This document shows, one piece after another, positions 12,131-23,302 of a stretch of DNA of 64,000 nucleotides. The notes below the pieces were generated by a model. The model worked only from the letters and a program-made list of their open reading frames with translations, did no database searches and was not told where the DNA came from. Each line of letters opens with the position of its first letter. The first letter of the stretch is position 1. The position numbers were made by a program, and so were the translations under genes. The DNA is from Telopea speciosissima. Its lineage: Eukaryota > Streptophyta > Magnoliopsida > Proteales > Proteaceae. The DNA lies in the NCBI RefSeq assembly GCF_018873765.1, contig NC_057918.1:9928862-9992861 (forward strand), read 5' to 3'.

Positions 12131-13112
12131 GGTGCAACTTGCACGGGAACGGATACGTACGGCAATTAAACGGACTAGACGGCAATATTACTTTTCAAAA
12201 ATTCGGCTTTATAAAACGCATATGGTAATAATACGGTACGCGTTTAATATGGGTATAATATGGCATAGACGTCAATAATACTTTAAAAAAAAGGGACATA
12301 TATTCATTATATAACATGCATTCACCACCTAATAAACAAAATAATATCATGATTTTATAAACTAAAATAAACACAATAATATAATATGCTATATAACATC
12401 TCTAAAATTATCACTTAACATACCAAAATATCAATAATCTACAAGAAATGAATGTAGATTATCTAAAAATGAGATGAGCAAGTTGATTACCTTATCATTA
12501 AATCATTCTTCCAACATTACATTTCTTTCTATCTACAATGAGATAACCATATATTTTTAACCAGATGTGTTCTTGTGAAGGAGGATGAGTTCCCACTAAT
12601 TAACCAACACAAGACAAGCGGGAGAGTTCCAGATATGGATCTCCACTGTACACATTAGCTACAAGAGACAGAAAAACAAGACTAAAATATACTAGAGATT
12701 GAGCTGTTCTCGCCAATATCACACCAGATTCATTTGCTTCACTACCACCATCAAAGTTCAAAGACCAAAGAAACAAGAGGAGAGTACAAGACTTAAGTGT
12801 CGCTTTGTTGAACGGAGATGGGGTGGATGATTGGAGATGGAGGGCGGCTACTATTGCCTGCTACGGTTGGATGTTCAATGCAAATCGAAAGGGACGAAAG
12901 GGAAAGTGAAATCGTTTCCCTAAATTATAATCTTTTGGGTATTTTTAAATTAAAAAAAAACGTATAATACACGTATTGTATGAGTATAATACTCGAGCGA
13001 TTAAAAAACACATTTTTTTAATTATAAAAATACGAGAAAATACAGGGACAGGAGTATTATATGTTCAAAAATTTGAGTACGCATATAATACGCATATTTA
13101 CTAACTAAGGAT
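12131..13112. mobile_element. Inverted-end element with CGTATAATACG words
   Basis: The block is bounded by inverted ends ('ggtgcaacttgcacgg' at the left, 'ggatgcaagttgcatt' at the right). Next to both ends are degenerate repeats of one word type (ggtataatatgg, cgtataatacacg, cgcatataatacgc). The middle, about 12450-12950, is ordinary AT-rich sequence without a clear gene. It looks like a non-autonomous DNA transposon carrying unrelated filler. No clear target duplication was seen. Confidence 0.45.
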
Positions 13113-13208
13113 GCAAGTTGCATTGCGAGAAAAAGGAGCAAGGCCTAGTCTGGCTCCGCGCTTCTTGCATAGGAGTTCGGGGTTTGGAGGGAATTGAAGA
13201 GTTGTGGT

Positions 13209-13478
13209 TAGGGATGCAAATGATTCATCGAAATCCATTTTCGTATCCGTGTCCATTTCCATTTAGCACTATCCGAATCTGTCAAAAAGCTAAACGAATG
13301 CGGATACGGATAGGCTATAGCTATTAGAAAAGCTATATTTACATGTAAACGGATAAAATATCCGATCCGTATCCATGTCCATATCCGTTTAGCACTACCC
13401 AAATCCGTCTGAAAGCCAATCGGATGCGGATGCGAATATAGCACTATCCGAACCGAATCCAATCCATTTACATCCCTA
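13209..13478. mobile_element. hAT-like word-repeat element (TAGGGATGYAAA ends), copy 1
   Basis: It starts with 'tagggatgcaaatg' and ends with 'catttacatcccta', so the ends are inverted repeats. The inside is made of degenerate repeats such as 'tatccgtatccg' and 'tttagcactatccgaatc', with the palindromic centre 'acggataaaatatccgatccg'-like at about 13350. It is the reverse complement of the copy at 52632-52909, which shows a 7-8 bp target duplication. TAGGGATG ends resemble the Ac/hAT type. No coding capacity. Confidence 0.7.
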
Positions 13479-13506
13479 CTTGGGAGGCATTATCCCGAGA
13501 CAATTT

Positions 13507-13665
13507 AGATCCTCTACTGTCGAGCTGCCCGACAAGATCGTGCTGCCCAGACACGATGCTACGCGTAATGTCCACCTTACCCCTGCCCAAACGCCTTGCC
13601 CGAGTGGGGGTAAGGCGGTCATTGCGCACAGCATCGTGTCTGGGCAGCTCGGCAATAGAGGATCT
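13507..13665. mobile_element. Foldback (MITE-like) element before the OST5 leader
   Basis: Two arms fold on each other: the left starts 'agatcctctactgtcgagc' and the right ends 'gctcggcaatagaggatct'. The inner part of the arms shares 'cccagacacgatgct' and its complement. The left arm carries an extra roughly 18-bp internal duplication. The centre also pairs ('ccaccttaccccc' with 'gggggtaaggcgg'). The words 'gtcattgcgcac' and 'tgtctgggca' recur in the foldback at 44762-44945. It sits about 200 bp upstream of the OST5 leader exon. Confidence 0.7.
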
Positions 13666-13849
13666 GGATCCATCCTGAGAAGGGTATTTTTGGATTTCGC
13701 AGCCATGTTAGTGATCGATATCTGTGACCGATACCTGAGTTCCGTTTTTTTGCTTTTGCGTATTAAACGCGTTTCCGTTTTTAAAACAAAAAGAACTTCG
13801 AAATTACACTCTTGCCCCACTTTTAATATCGCTATTTTGCGTTTAACAA

Positions 13850-13996
13850 CGCTCTTCAGTCTACTTTTCCATCTTCGAGAGAGCAGAAGCAGAGAGTCAG
13901 ATCCTTCGGCAGACTGCTCGACTTCGAGTCTTCGACATCAAGACCTGAATCGCCTGATCCTGAACGTCAAGTTACCGTTCACCAAAGCCGGAGGAG
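13850..13996 (+). other. OST5: Probable 5' leader exon of OST5
   Basis: Non-coding leader rich in 'gagagcagaagcagagag' and 'cttcgacatc' words, ending at a strong donor (GGAGGAG|GTAAAC, intron from 13997). It would be joined to 14921, where 'ctgtgacag' is a good acceptor. The left end is estimated. Confidence 0.5.
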
Positions 13997-14988
13997 GTAA
14001 ACTCCCTCTCTCTCTTTCTGTCTTCCTCTGCTTTCGTTTTCGTTTCCTCAGATGGAAGTTGCTGAAGCCTGGAATATTTGTGATTGTGCTTCTGTTTCGT
14101 ATGATAAAAGCCAAACCCTATAACATTTGGCGAGTTTAATCGCAATCATGGTGTGATTTGTGAATAGATTCACTTAGGGTTTCGGAGCTTATGAAACTTG
14201 ACTCATTGAAAGCATTAAAATTCACAAATGGCTGTTAGATGTGGGTTTAGGGAAGTTCATCTCAACAAAAACCTTCGTGCCCTAATCCTTGGAACAGGAC
14301 TGATCAAATTTCGCTATTGAAAGAGTCCACATTGATCTTGATATGCTTCTGAGGTGGGAAAACGAACAGAAAACTTGGATTAGCCGACGGTCATGACGCT
14401 AAAATGGTCCTTTTTTTTGAGGTGGGGGGAGGGGGTGGTTCAGAGGAATAGCTGACCCACAAGAATTCAAAGTTCAAACTTCATTACCGCAACTGCTTAA
14501 TGTTCTCAATTAAACTTCCAATGTTTGAACATCGATTATGTAAGGCCTAAATTTTCAGATCTTAGTTGTTACAATTACAATGAAACAAGCATGTGGAATT
14601 TGAAGTGGATGCTTGATAATATAGTTGCTTTGAACTTTGGATACACACATTAGATAATAATTCCTCTATCTTTGAGTTTATACTGCCATTTTTGGTCCCA
14701 TACTCGAAAAATCTAAATGTTTAAAATGTCTAACGTCCATTTTTTGTTTTTGCCGTTCTTGAAAAGTTTAACTTTTTTTTTTTATAGGGAAATCCTGTTC
14801 AATTTTTAAACCGTTTTAAATGTAGAACGAAGTATTTTTCTGGTATTCCCATGATAACTATGGTTGCGACCACGTTTGTGAAGTTGTTAGGTACCTTTAC
14901 TAGTTGCCACACTGTGACAGAGCAGAAACAGCGACCCAAGTGCAGGCGCGAGCATCGACACCAATCATCGTAGATTCATTCATCGGGG

Positions 14989-17900
14989 ATGGTGAGAATC
15001 CTTTTAACATTGAGAAGTAACAGAAATGAATCTAGGATATAGGGTTGGTAAAGCCGCTCCGTTCTTTATTTTCTTCTCTTTTTTTTAAAATATGTTTTTC
15101 TGTTTTTATTTGGAATAAGGCTCAGGAAGCAAAACCCATCACGAGTCCTGTACCAGAAGCGTTGTATCCAACCTTAGCCATTTTCATGCTCGCGATCGGC
15201 TTAGTAGTCACCGCTTCATTCTTCATGTGAGCAATCCAATCCAACTTATGCTTCATCTCTCTCTGAAATATAATGATAGAACCTAGATCTACGTGTTGCA
15301 TTCAATTTGCCTTATTTAAATTTGTTGCATATTTTACTATGTTTGAATGCAAGTCAAGTTGTTCATGATTTTGTATGATTTGGAATATGTATTTGTTTAA
15401 TTTGAAATCTGAATTATAGACAATTCTGGGAGAAGCTCCAAGAATTCTTAGGTCATGATTGATGGTTGGCGTTTTTACCTAGAAAAATTCCATTTTAATA
15501 TTTGGTGATTTATGTACGGCCAATGTTTTTAGATTGTCAATTGAAATCCTTGATGAACCTTAAAATGTTGCATAGTAGGGCCTTGACTATTTTCGGATCT
15601 AGTCTTGTATTATGGATCTGTTATGTTTTGAGTTCGTCATTTCAATGCACAATTGCTGCTTTTCTCTGTTACGGGCAATTAGGTTGCATACCTTTGTTTC
15701 TTATAACATTCTAAAGAAGAGTGTTGTTGGTTCTCTTCAATGTAATGTAGTGCCAACCAGTGAATTTATGAGAGATGCCCATCATCAAATATATTTGGTG
15801 CATTATTATAATTCATGTGCTTGAAAGTGAGCTAAAATTGCATAAAGTATCACACTAAGAATTAACTATTTCAGCCCTCAATTTAAAGACAAGATGTACC
15901 CATAAAACATTCTTTATGCGAAGAGTTATATTTAAGGGGAAACATTCTTGCACTTGTGTAATGCTATTCGTGTTGCCCCTTTTACCCTTGTTTTGGATTT
16001 CCAGCATGCATCATAGTCGGTGGTTTCAGATCTTTTTATGGGAACATCCTAACATGCCCAGTGCTTTGCATTTTGCAGCCTCTCTCCCATTCTTCAGTTT
16101 CATATTATTCATTTCCATCCCCATGTGAATCATTCATCATACTGCTACATTGGGCATCAGAATGATTGGTGTGGTTCTCCATGAAACAATTAAAGTAGAA
16201 AGTGAAAAAAAACTTGGTCTATTGCACCGGTCTGAAAGTGTGCCTTCCTGTAGTCAAGACCATCAAAAGTGGAATTGTTCACTATCATGTGCAAGGAGGT
16301 CAGGACAATAGTATGATTAGTTCTGAAACTTCTTAGGCCAGATGTAGAATCATTATCTATGGTTGAAAACTCTTCATAGAGTGTCTAGAGAATGAAAACT
16401 CTTCATGTGATGATGGTGCTTTAGTGTATCAAATGCTTGGAACTAATAGTACTGACATACTAAATGAAGCATTCGAAATTGTTGAAAAGTAATGTTTGGA
16501 TGGCAGTTATACAGGGGCAGAAGTTCATACGAGGTGGGTAATAAAACTGAGACGGCGCATAAAATTTGATACATGGCCAATCCGGATGTAACCTGTCTAT
16601 CTAGCAGCTCAGATTATCATATCAACCCTTCCTATGCCTCAAATCAGACCACAAATATACCAAATCTAGCAACGCAGCATCCTTGTAAACTTCTTCTCTT
16701 TTTTTGTGGTGGGGGGGGGGGGGAGGGAAGGAGGAATCAATTATCTAAGTAACAATACAACTACAGTATTTATTTAGGTAATACCTCTATGAATATAATT
16801 ATATAGTTTTGGTATGACCTTACTGGTAGTACTTTCTTCTGTCCTTTTTATGAATAGTACTTAATCAGGCAGTAAGAACCATCATTCTTTTTTTAAGGGA
16901 AGGCTGCTGTATACCTTCTGTCATGGCCGGGGGGAGGGAGGGAGGAATCTATTATCTAAGTAACAATACAACTACAGTATTTATTTAGGTAATACCTCTA
17001 TGAATATAATTATATAGTTTTGGTATGACCTTACTGGTAGTACTTTCTTCTGTCCTTTTTATGAATAGTACTTAATCAGGCAGTAAGAACCATCATTCTT
17101 TTTTTAAGGGGAGGCTGCTGTATACCTTCTGTCATGGCCATGCACATGCATGCATAATCAAGTGAAATAGTATAGACAGACTTGCAAGCCTTTCCTGCTT
17201 CTCTTGAACTTTCATGGAGTTGATTTGAACAACTCATTCCAAAAATCAGCAGCAGAGCAAAATAATATGCATTTGGGCTATACATTCAGGTTGGATGGCA
17301 AAAGATAACCGTTTTTCCTTTTGGCCAAAAAATTAATAAGTAGATTTGCAAAAAATGCATTTAGTTTTTATTTTCTAGTCATCATTTTTTGTTTTGGATA
17401 AATTTATAGTCATCATCTTGGTTGAAAAAACTTTTTTTTTACTATGGACCCACTAACAAGTGTTCCCCCATTTCTTGAAACTTCGTTTCGTTTTGAAGCT
17501 CTTTGCATCGCATAGATGTTTGTGTGCTATGTTCTAATCCCATTTTGTTTTCTCATATACCTTGAGTTTGCAATTAATGGTCTTTTTGACTCGTAAACTT
17601 TTGCATATCTAGGAGTTTGAATTATCATTGAATCATGTGCTGAGGATTGAACTTGTAATTATGAATTCCCTGTTGGCATTAAAAGTGTGAAGCTTCGAAG
17701 TATGATAGAAATAATTCTTGTTTCATACCTGATGTTTGGAACCTTTGGTTTGCAAGCCTACAAACCCTTGAGCTGTTGAATCTGGTTTTTCCCTGATTGT
17801 CAACTCGTTCAACTCCCCAATTAATTCTTTCTAAAATATGGTGAACATTTTTGTTAGTCTTCAAATGCTTGAACTTTTAAAGATCTATAGATATTGAAAG

Positions 17901-18279
17901 GATGTGATACCATCGTTGAAGGAAATATGCACTGGAGGTCATTGAAATGTAGTTATTTTCTCTCTCTCCCTCCTTCATCCTTCCGTATATATTACCTCTT
18001 TCCTTGTTATAATTTATATGACAATAATGTGATCGTGCAGCTATGAAGCCACTGCATCCAAACAACGTCGCAGTTTAGCAAAGGAGCTTACAACTGGTGC
18101 GGCAGCATCTGTTTTCTTGGTATGTTAACAATCTATTGCTTCTATTTTGTCAAACTAATAAATATTCCTTCACTTAGCAATGCCACGGTCAAGACCATTT
18201 CTTATGACAATGTATATTTTTTTTTTGGCAGGGTTTTGGATCATTGTTCCTGCTACTTGCATGTGGAGTTTATGTTTGA
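14989..18279 (+). CDS. OST5: Oligosaccharyltransferase subunit OST5/TMEM258-like
   Basis: This is a small membrane subunit of the ER oligosaccharyltransferase, which transfers the glycan to Asn in N-glycosylation. Coding exons: 14989-14991 (the ATG alone), 15126-15226, 18041-18119 and 18232-18279, giving 76 residues (human TMEM258 has 79). The protein begins MEAKPITSPVPEALYP, has membrane helix 1 at about 12-35 (ending ASFFIYEAT), a basic loop (SKQRRSLAKELTTGA) and helix 2 at about 57-76 (FLGFGSLFLLLACGVYV). All follow the TMEM258/OST5 pattern. The second exon has two acceptors: CAG at 15123-15125 (protein MEAK..) or TAAG ending at 15119 (MAQEAK..); I prefer CAG. The ATG is the last codon of leader exon 14921-14991, directly before GTGAGA. 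Intron 2 (15227-18040) holds a recent tandem duplication. The reading frame is intact. Confidence 0.93.
16716..17138. repeat. Tandem duplication, about 211-bp unit, in OST5 intron 2
   Basis: The unit beginning near 'gggaggaatc' and 'ttatctaagtaacaatac' (16741) is repeated 211 bp later (16952), ending in both copies at 'ttctgtcatggcc'. I see only a handful of differences by eye, so the duplication is recent. Each copy begins at a G-run ('gggggggggg' near 16711 and 'gggggg' near 16929). Confidence 0.88.
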
Positions 18280-18890
18280 CTTCTATAGACGGTTGACAGG
18301 GGTTTGAAAAAAAAAATTCAGAAAGTTTTATTTCAAAATGATACTTGTGATGTTATTTCAAGAAGTCATGCTTAGTTGTTAATGTGAGACCAACCCTTAG
18401 GTGTTATATAATCCAAGGCCGACAAATTTTTTTCAGTGGCATTCTGTGTGCCCAACTCAACCAGTTAGAACTTAGAACTACATCAAACCCATACAAATTT
18501 GCTGGCCTGCAAGCCACTCTCCACCAGGAAAGAAATACCTAAGGTGCTGAATTTTCAACCCCATTGAAGCTTACCCAGTGAAGTAACCTTGGGTAGTGAA
18601 CACTCTACTTTTCTTCTACCTTCTCATCCGTGATGAGTGAGTCTCAAAATCTTTTAAGTGATTTATTTTTTATAGCATGTTACTATTACACCTTTGATCC
18701 ACATATGCGGCTACAAAAATGTCTTAATGAATTCATTGACCGAGCTGTCAATGTGTCAAAGAAAATAACCATGTAGTTTTTATTTTATTTTTTATGAATA
18801 AAGAAAAACTATCAATAACTTTCTAAACCTTGTTTTTCTAGCCAGATGATGCGTTGCTAAAGCTACTGAGCTATTTATTTAAGATATTTA

Positions 18891-20596
18891 GGCTTTGTAT
18901 GGTAACATTCTTTTTTAGTGTTTCTGGTGTTTTTTTCGTTTTTTTGGAATAGAAACACGCTAAAATCTGAATGGTATGTTCGGTTTGATTTTATGTTTTT
19001 TTTAAATGAACCGGACACTTGGCACACTTTTAGCACACATTTGCAAAACACCAAATTGGTGTTTCTCACATGAGAAAGACTTTTAAAAATTTTCGGAGAA
19101 ACATGAGCTTAATTAAGTTAACGAGGGCAAACGTGAAAATTGTCATCTAAACATAACATTAGGGGTTTTTTGCCCTAAAACCTCATAATCGTCCCTCACA
19201 AGACCTCTGCAAATCTTTGGAGAAGGGCTGTGGTGCTAAGAGAAGCGCTCGAAAATCTGCTACTCTCCATCCCTGAGCGTACTGTTCTTAAGATCTTCCG
19301 TCTTCCATTGTTCCTACTCTCCTCGTCTCGTTCTTACTTTCTGAAAAATTAGGTCCCCATGAGTAACGGCTTTGCCATGGGAAGGAGACCGGCTGGGTGA
19401 GTCTTCTCGTACTGGAGTTTGTAACGGCCTTCAGGTGTCTTGAAATAGGTTTTCTTCCTCCTCTCTTCCTATGTTCCCTGTAAATTGGAATCGAATGGCA
19501 GCTACGGGTACCAGTACGAGATCAAATGTCTCAGATTCTGTAATGCGATGCAGCGAAAAGAGCCTCAAAGTAGTTCAAATTTTCAACGATATGATTCGAA
19601 GATGGATTAGAAATTCCAGGTCAACGTTGTCGCAATCTGCTGCTTCCTAATTAACTGATTGGGGTGATTTCTTGACTTCTTGTCCGTCGTCTCTCTCTCT
19701 CTCTCTCTCTCGATTGTAATTAAGAGAGTTTACAATTAGGCTGGCTGTTAACTAGAGATTAAGAGTTTTAGGGTCAAGTTTTGTTTTTGTGACGATGGAC
19801 TGTTGGTTGGTTTAGGATTTTGAAACCTTGAATGGATGAACAAAAAAGGTTGATGGTTAAAAAATTTGCAGAAAATTGTTTGAAAATGAGAACAGGGAGA
19901 AGTCATATGCTTAGCAAATGCTGAACCTTGCCCCTTCTTGCTTTATCACCTTCACCCCTCTCCCCCTCCAAAACTTTGTGCTGTTTAAACTTGAATGGAA
20001 AGATGCAATGGCAGACCCACCCAATTGTATACATTTTGGCATTTTACACAATATTCCACTGTTAATCAGTAATCAGTAACCGTTAATCAGTTTGATGTAG
20101 CCTATTTGATAGTTCCAACTTCCAATAACACATCAAAATTTAACAAATTTCAGTGGATGTTAGAGACCAATTGAGCTGATTTACACAAGGAAATCCTTCT
20201 TCGATGAATGCAAGTGCAGCTCTGTTTTTGTAAATCTGCTACAGAGATAAGTTCTTTGTCCATCAAGTTAGATTGTTGCAAGAATTGAAACACCAAGATC
20301 GGAAAGTCTTCTCTACCAGCTCTTTTTGTTTTTATTTTTTTGCTAAAAGAACCATTAGTATAAAAGCCATGATGTAGGTGATAATTACGTAATTTTTTGT
20401 AAACAATAGAAACGATTTTGTTAAGTGCAATCCATACAGATTTTTGTTTCTATTAAACTTCAGAAACATATTTTTTTCAAGGTTACCATACAGCATTTCA
20501 GGACACAGAATCGCTCAAAAAATACAGAAACACATAAAAGTGTGTCGAACCCAAAAATACTAAAAAAAAAAAAATAAAAAATTACCATACATAGCC
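18891..20596. mobile_element. PIF/Harbinger-like non-autonomous DNA transposon, 1.7 kb
   Basis: Left end GGCTTTGTATGGTAAC; right end in reverse complement GGCTATGTATGGTAAT; 14 of the first 15 bases match. The flanking 3 bp are TTA on both sides (18888-18890 and 20597-20599), the target duplication of PIF/Harbinger elements. Subterminal A/T-rich 'gaaacac'/'gtgtttc' words also mirror each other. No transposase is seen. The central 19170-19660 is richer in GC and looks like the 5' end of a host gene (see the separate entry), so the element may have captured it. Confidence 0.72.
19360..19650 (+). other. Gene-like passage inside the Harbinger-like element
   Basis: An ATG at 19360 opens MSNGFAMGRRPAG and runs straight into a strong donor (GGCTGG|GTGAGT, about 19396). 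From 19495 a second short frame (51 residues to TAA at 19648-19650) reads MAATGTSTRSNVSDSVMRCS and contains VVQIFNDMIRRWIRNSR. I recognise neither. A leader, first exon and intron start are what a captured gene fragment would look like, but the parent gene is unknown and expression is unproven. Confidence 0.35.
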
Positions 20597-20599
20597 TTA

Positions 20600-21207
20600 G
20601 AAACTAAAAAAAGTTTAGTGTATGTGTAAAATAAAAGGATCCCAAGGCCACACTTTCTTGCTGTTTAGTTAGAGCCAGCCAATAATTTCTTGATAATCCG
20701 TCCAAATTTCTATCTTTGTACCATACCTGTTGTTTCTGATGCCCAACCTGCCTCCCTTCTTTTTCATAATTGCCACCACATATTATCACAGCAATCCACA
20801 GGTGATAATAGCCTTTGGTATGTATCAATCATCAACTAAAGGACACATCTGTCAGAGAATCAGCAGTTGAAAGTTGAAACAGCATTTGGAGAGGGAATAG
20901 ATGTGAAAGGGATGACATTAGACTCGTAAGCATATTGTGATGGTAGTTTCTTACATGAAAAAATCTTCTGATTCCAAGTATACCATAAAAAATAGCAAGT
21001 AATAGCCACCACCTTAGAGCAGAGTTTTAATTTCAGATTTAGATAATTGAGATATGGAAATGAGTTCATAAAAATAGAAAAATAATAGAAGAGCCATGAG
21101 GATTCTCCGTTGGATGGCTTAATTGTTTTGCTTTCTAAATTTGCTTAATAAAATCTTATTACAAAAAGTTATGTTAGTGTGATTGAACCTCTTTGTTACT
21201 AAGACAG
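20600..21207. other. Intergenic, no gene seen
   Basis: AT-rich sequence with no supported gene or repeat structure. Confidence 0.3.
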
Positions 21208-21338
21208 CATTTAACATTGGGGAAAAAAAGTCCTCACCAATTCCCTAAAAATGTAGTTAAATCCAACGGTTCCAAGCTTGATTGACCCTTTAGGGAATTT
21301 AAGGAATTGGAGAGGATTTTAATTCTATAACATTAGGG
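21208..21338. mobile_element. Small foldback element, 'cctctccaattcc' family
   Basis: Left arm 'gtcctcaccaattccctaaa' pairs with right arm 'ggaattggagaggatttt'. Pairing extends outward ('tttaacattgggg' with 'ctataacattagg'). The same terminal word ('ctctccaattccct') ends the larger foldback at 27308-27502, so the two are probably one family. Confidence 0.55.
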
Positions 21339-21879
21339 CAAGAGATCATTGCTTAATCGTCTAACTCTTGCACCAGCGTGGGGCCAATGAAAGTGGGCAC
21401 AACTGGATGGAATTTTTTAGTTCAGAAGGGGTTAGGCGGTGATTTTAACTGCTCTCAACATAAGGTGCTGCACCCTTTCAAACGAAAGACAAGAGAAGCT
21501 GCAAAAGCTTAAGCTGATACGAACACTCAATACTGATAGGAGCCTTGAGAAAAGAGAAGAAAATAGACTAAGAGAGCTGTAATAGTGCCTAAAGCTCTGA
21601 CACCATGTAAATCATAAGAGAAGAAGGAAGAGAAATAGAGAGAAAATGAGAGAGAGAGCGAGGCGATAGTTTGTGCAACTTGGGAGTCACAGGAACCACA
21701 TGACCAAGCAACATTTTTTTTGGGTGAATAATTCTTTTTCTTCTTAACATTAATATCCATAAATTTTGAAGACTATGCAAATCCTTCCACTTAGGATGAA
21801 TTGAAATGGAACACAAAATAAAATACTTCGAGTACTAAAATTATTGACTAAACCATTGTTACATATAACTAAGAATGTA

Positions 21880-22940
21880 GCAACAACCTGAGCAAGAACT
21901 CTTACTCACAGACAATTGAACCTTTATTCCTCAAACTCCAACTCCAAGACTGACACACAGTATTCCAATCAAAAAGAGCCCATTTTCTATGACTAGAAGC
22001 CGTACCTTTCCAAAACAGAGCTAATAGAGTTCAATGTACTACACACTTTCCTAAGGAATAAAAATCAAGACATGTATGTGGATGTTGGGATAAAATTGAG
22101 AACTGCTTTAATTTTTCTTTTTTAGGGGTAAGGAACTGCTTTAATTAAAGTAGCATGTCCTGCTTGAGGTAAAAATGGGATAATATCCATAGTAGCAAGA
22201 GACACAGGTTTATTGAATAATATCCCCCCTCTTTTGATAATTAATCTGCTAACCTGAAAGATTCTGAAAAGAAATCCAACACAGCAAGAAAAATATATAT
22301 ATATCATGTTCATTGGCCCTACAAAATAAAAGGTATCATCAGCAAATAAGATATGAGAGATTTCTAGGGTAAACCCATCAATTTTTATTCTTTAAATAAA
22401 TTAAGATATCTATTTATTAGCTTAATAATCTTGAGAACTTCTCCATAACAATAATAAACAAATAGGGATTTAAAGGACACCCCTACAAATCCCACTATTT
22501 TTATTTATTTTTTTATATAAAATCCCTACAAATCCCACTTGAAAGTTCAAAGAAACCCAAAAATAATTTCCTTCAATTTTAATAGAATATGTACAAGAGC
22601 ATATAAGAGAACATACAATATCACATCACGATTCACTAAATCTCAAAAACAGTAAAATTGCTTTAACATATAACCATTCTATCCCGCTATCCCGTCATAA
22701 GCGTAAGACATGTCTAATTTAATTCTCAATTAGCCTCTTATGCCATTACAATGGTTTAGAAAATGAAATACCTCATGAGCAACGATAATATTATCCACAA
22801 TTTGCACTCTCTACAAAATCCGTTTGAAACAGAGAAATAATACAATCAAGAAAAGGCCTTAACCGATTAAATAGTAATATGACAATAATTTTATAGGATA
22901 CTATATAAAGATTAAGATCGAATTTTCCTCCATTCAAGGT
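21880..22940 (-). mobile_element. L1-type LINE fragment (reverse transcriptase)
   Basis: On the minus strand the typical plant L1 RT order appears in several frames: RPFLD.IISLFQ (about 22850), DNIIVAHEVFHFLNHCNG (about 22790), RIKLDMSYAYDGI (about 22715), YSIKIEGNYF (about 22580), GCPLNPYLFIIVMEKFSRLL (about 22490), ISHILFADDTFYFVG (about 22340, the FADD active-site block) and KRGGILFNKPVSLATMDII (about 22210). Further down HRKWALFDWN is weaker. Frames change repeatedly with many stops, so it is old and dead. No endonuclease or clean ends were found. Confidence 0.8.
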
Positions 22941-23167
22941 AAATGAGATCCCATTCACCAAGAGGTGGGAAGGTATTTTGGAACATACTAAAACCCTAAG
23001 AGGGGTTTGTGAACTCTAAGATGGTGGATGAACCGACCTCTATGGATGGAGGAAAACTTTGTCCTAAAGATTAATAAATCTATAATCTTCTCTTTCTCTC
23101 TCTCCTCCCTAGTATCTTTTTTTATCCTTTTGACTCTGCCCTTTTACTATTCTTTTCTTTTCTATTA
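22941..23167. other. Flank of the L1 fragment, no gene
   Basis: Contains a CT-rich stretch near 23085-23105. Nothing coding is visible. Confidence 0.3.
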
Positions 23168-23302
23168 AACGTTCTTGGGGTGGGGTGAGGGGAGCGGGAA
23201 ATGACCGCCCTGCCTCATGAATGGCAAAAATCCCATCCCTCAATGCTCGTACTCTCATTGGTGTCACACACATGTGGGCCCCACGCTCCCCCCCCCCCAA
23301 AT
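23168..23302. mobile_element. Short inverted-end element, same family as 10226-10390
   Basis: It begins 'acgttcttggggtggggtg' and ends 'gggccccacgctccccc'. Inside it has 'gaaatgaccgccctgc' and 'ctctcattggtgtcacaca'. The word order matches the elements at 10226-10390 and 44938-45056. It ends in a C-run. Confidence 0.45.

Noticed and set aside
13480-14139. 219-codon open frame on the + strand
   Set aside because: It runs through the foldback element and the OST5 leader, has no family features and crosses a strong splice donor. It is chance openness in GC-rich DNA.
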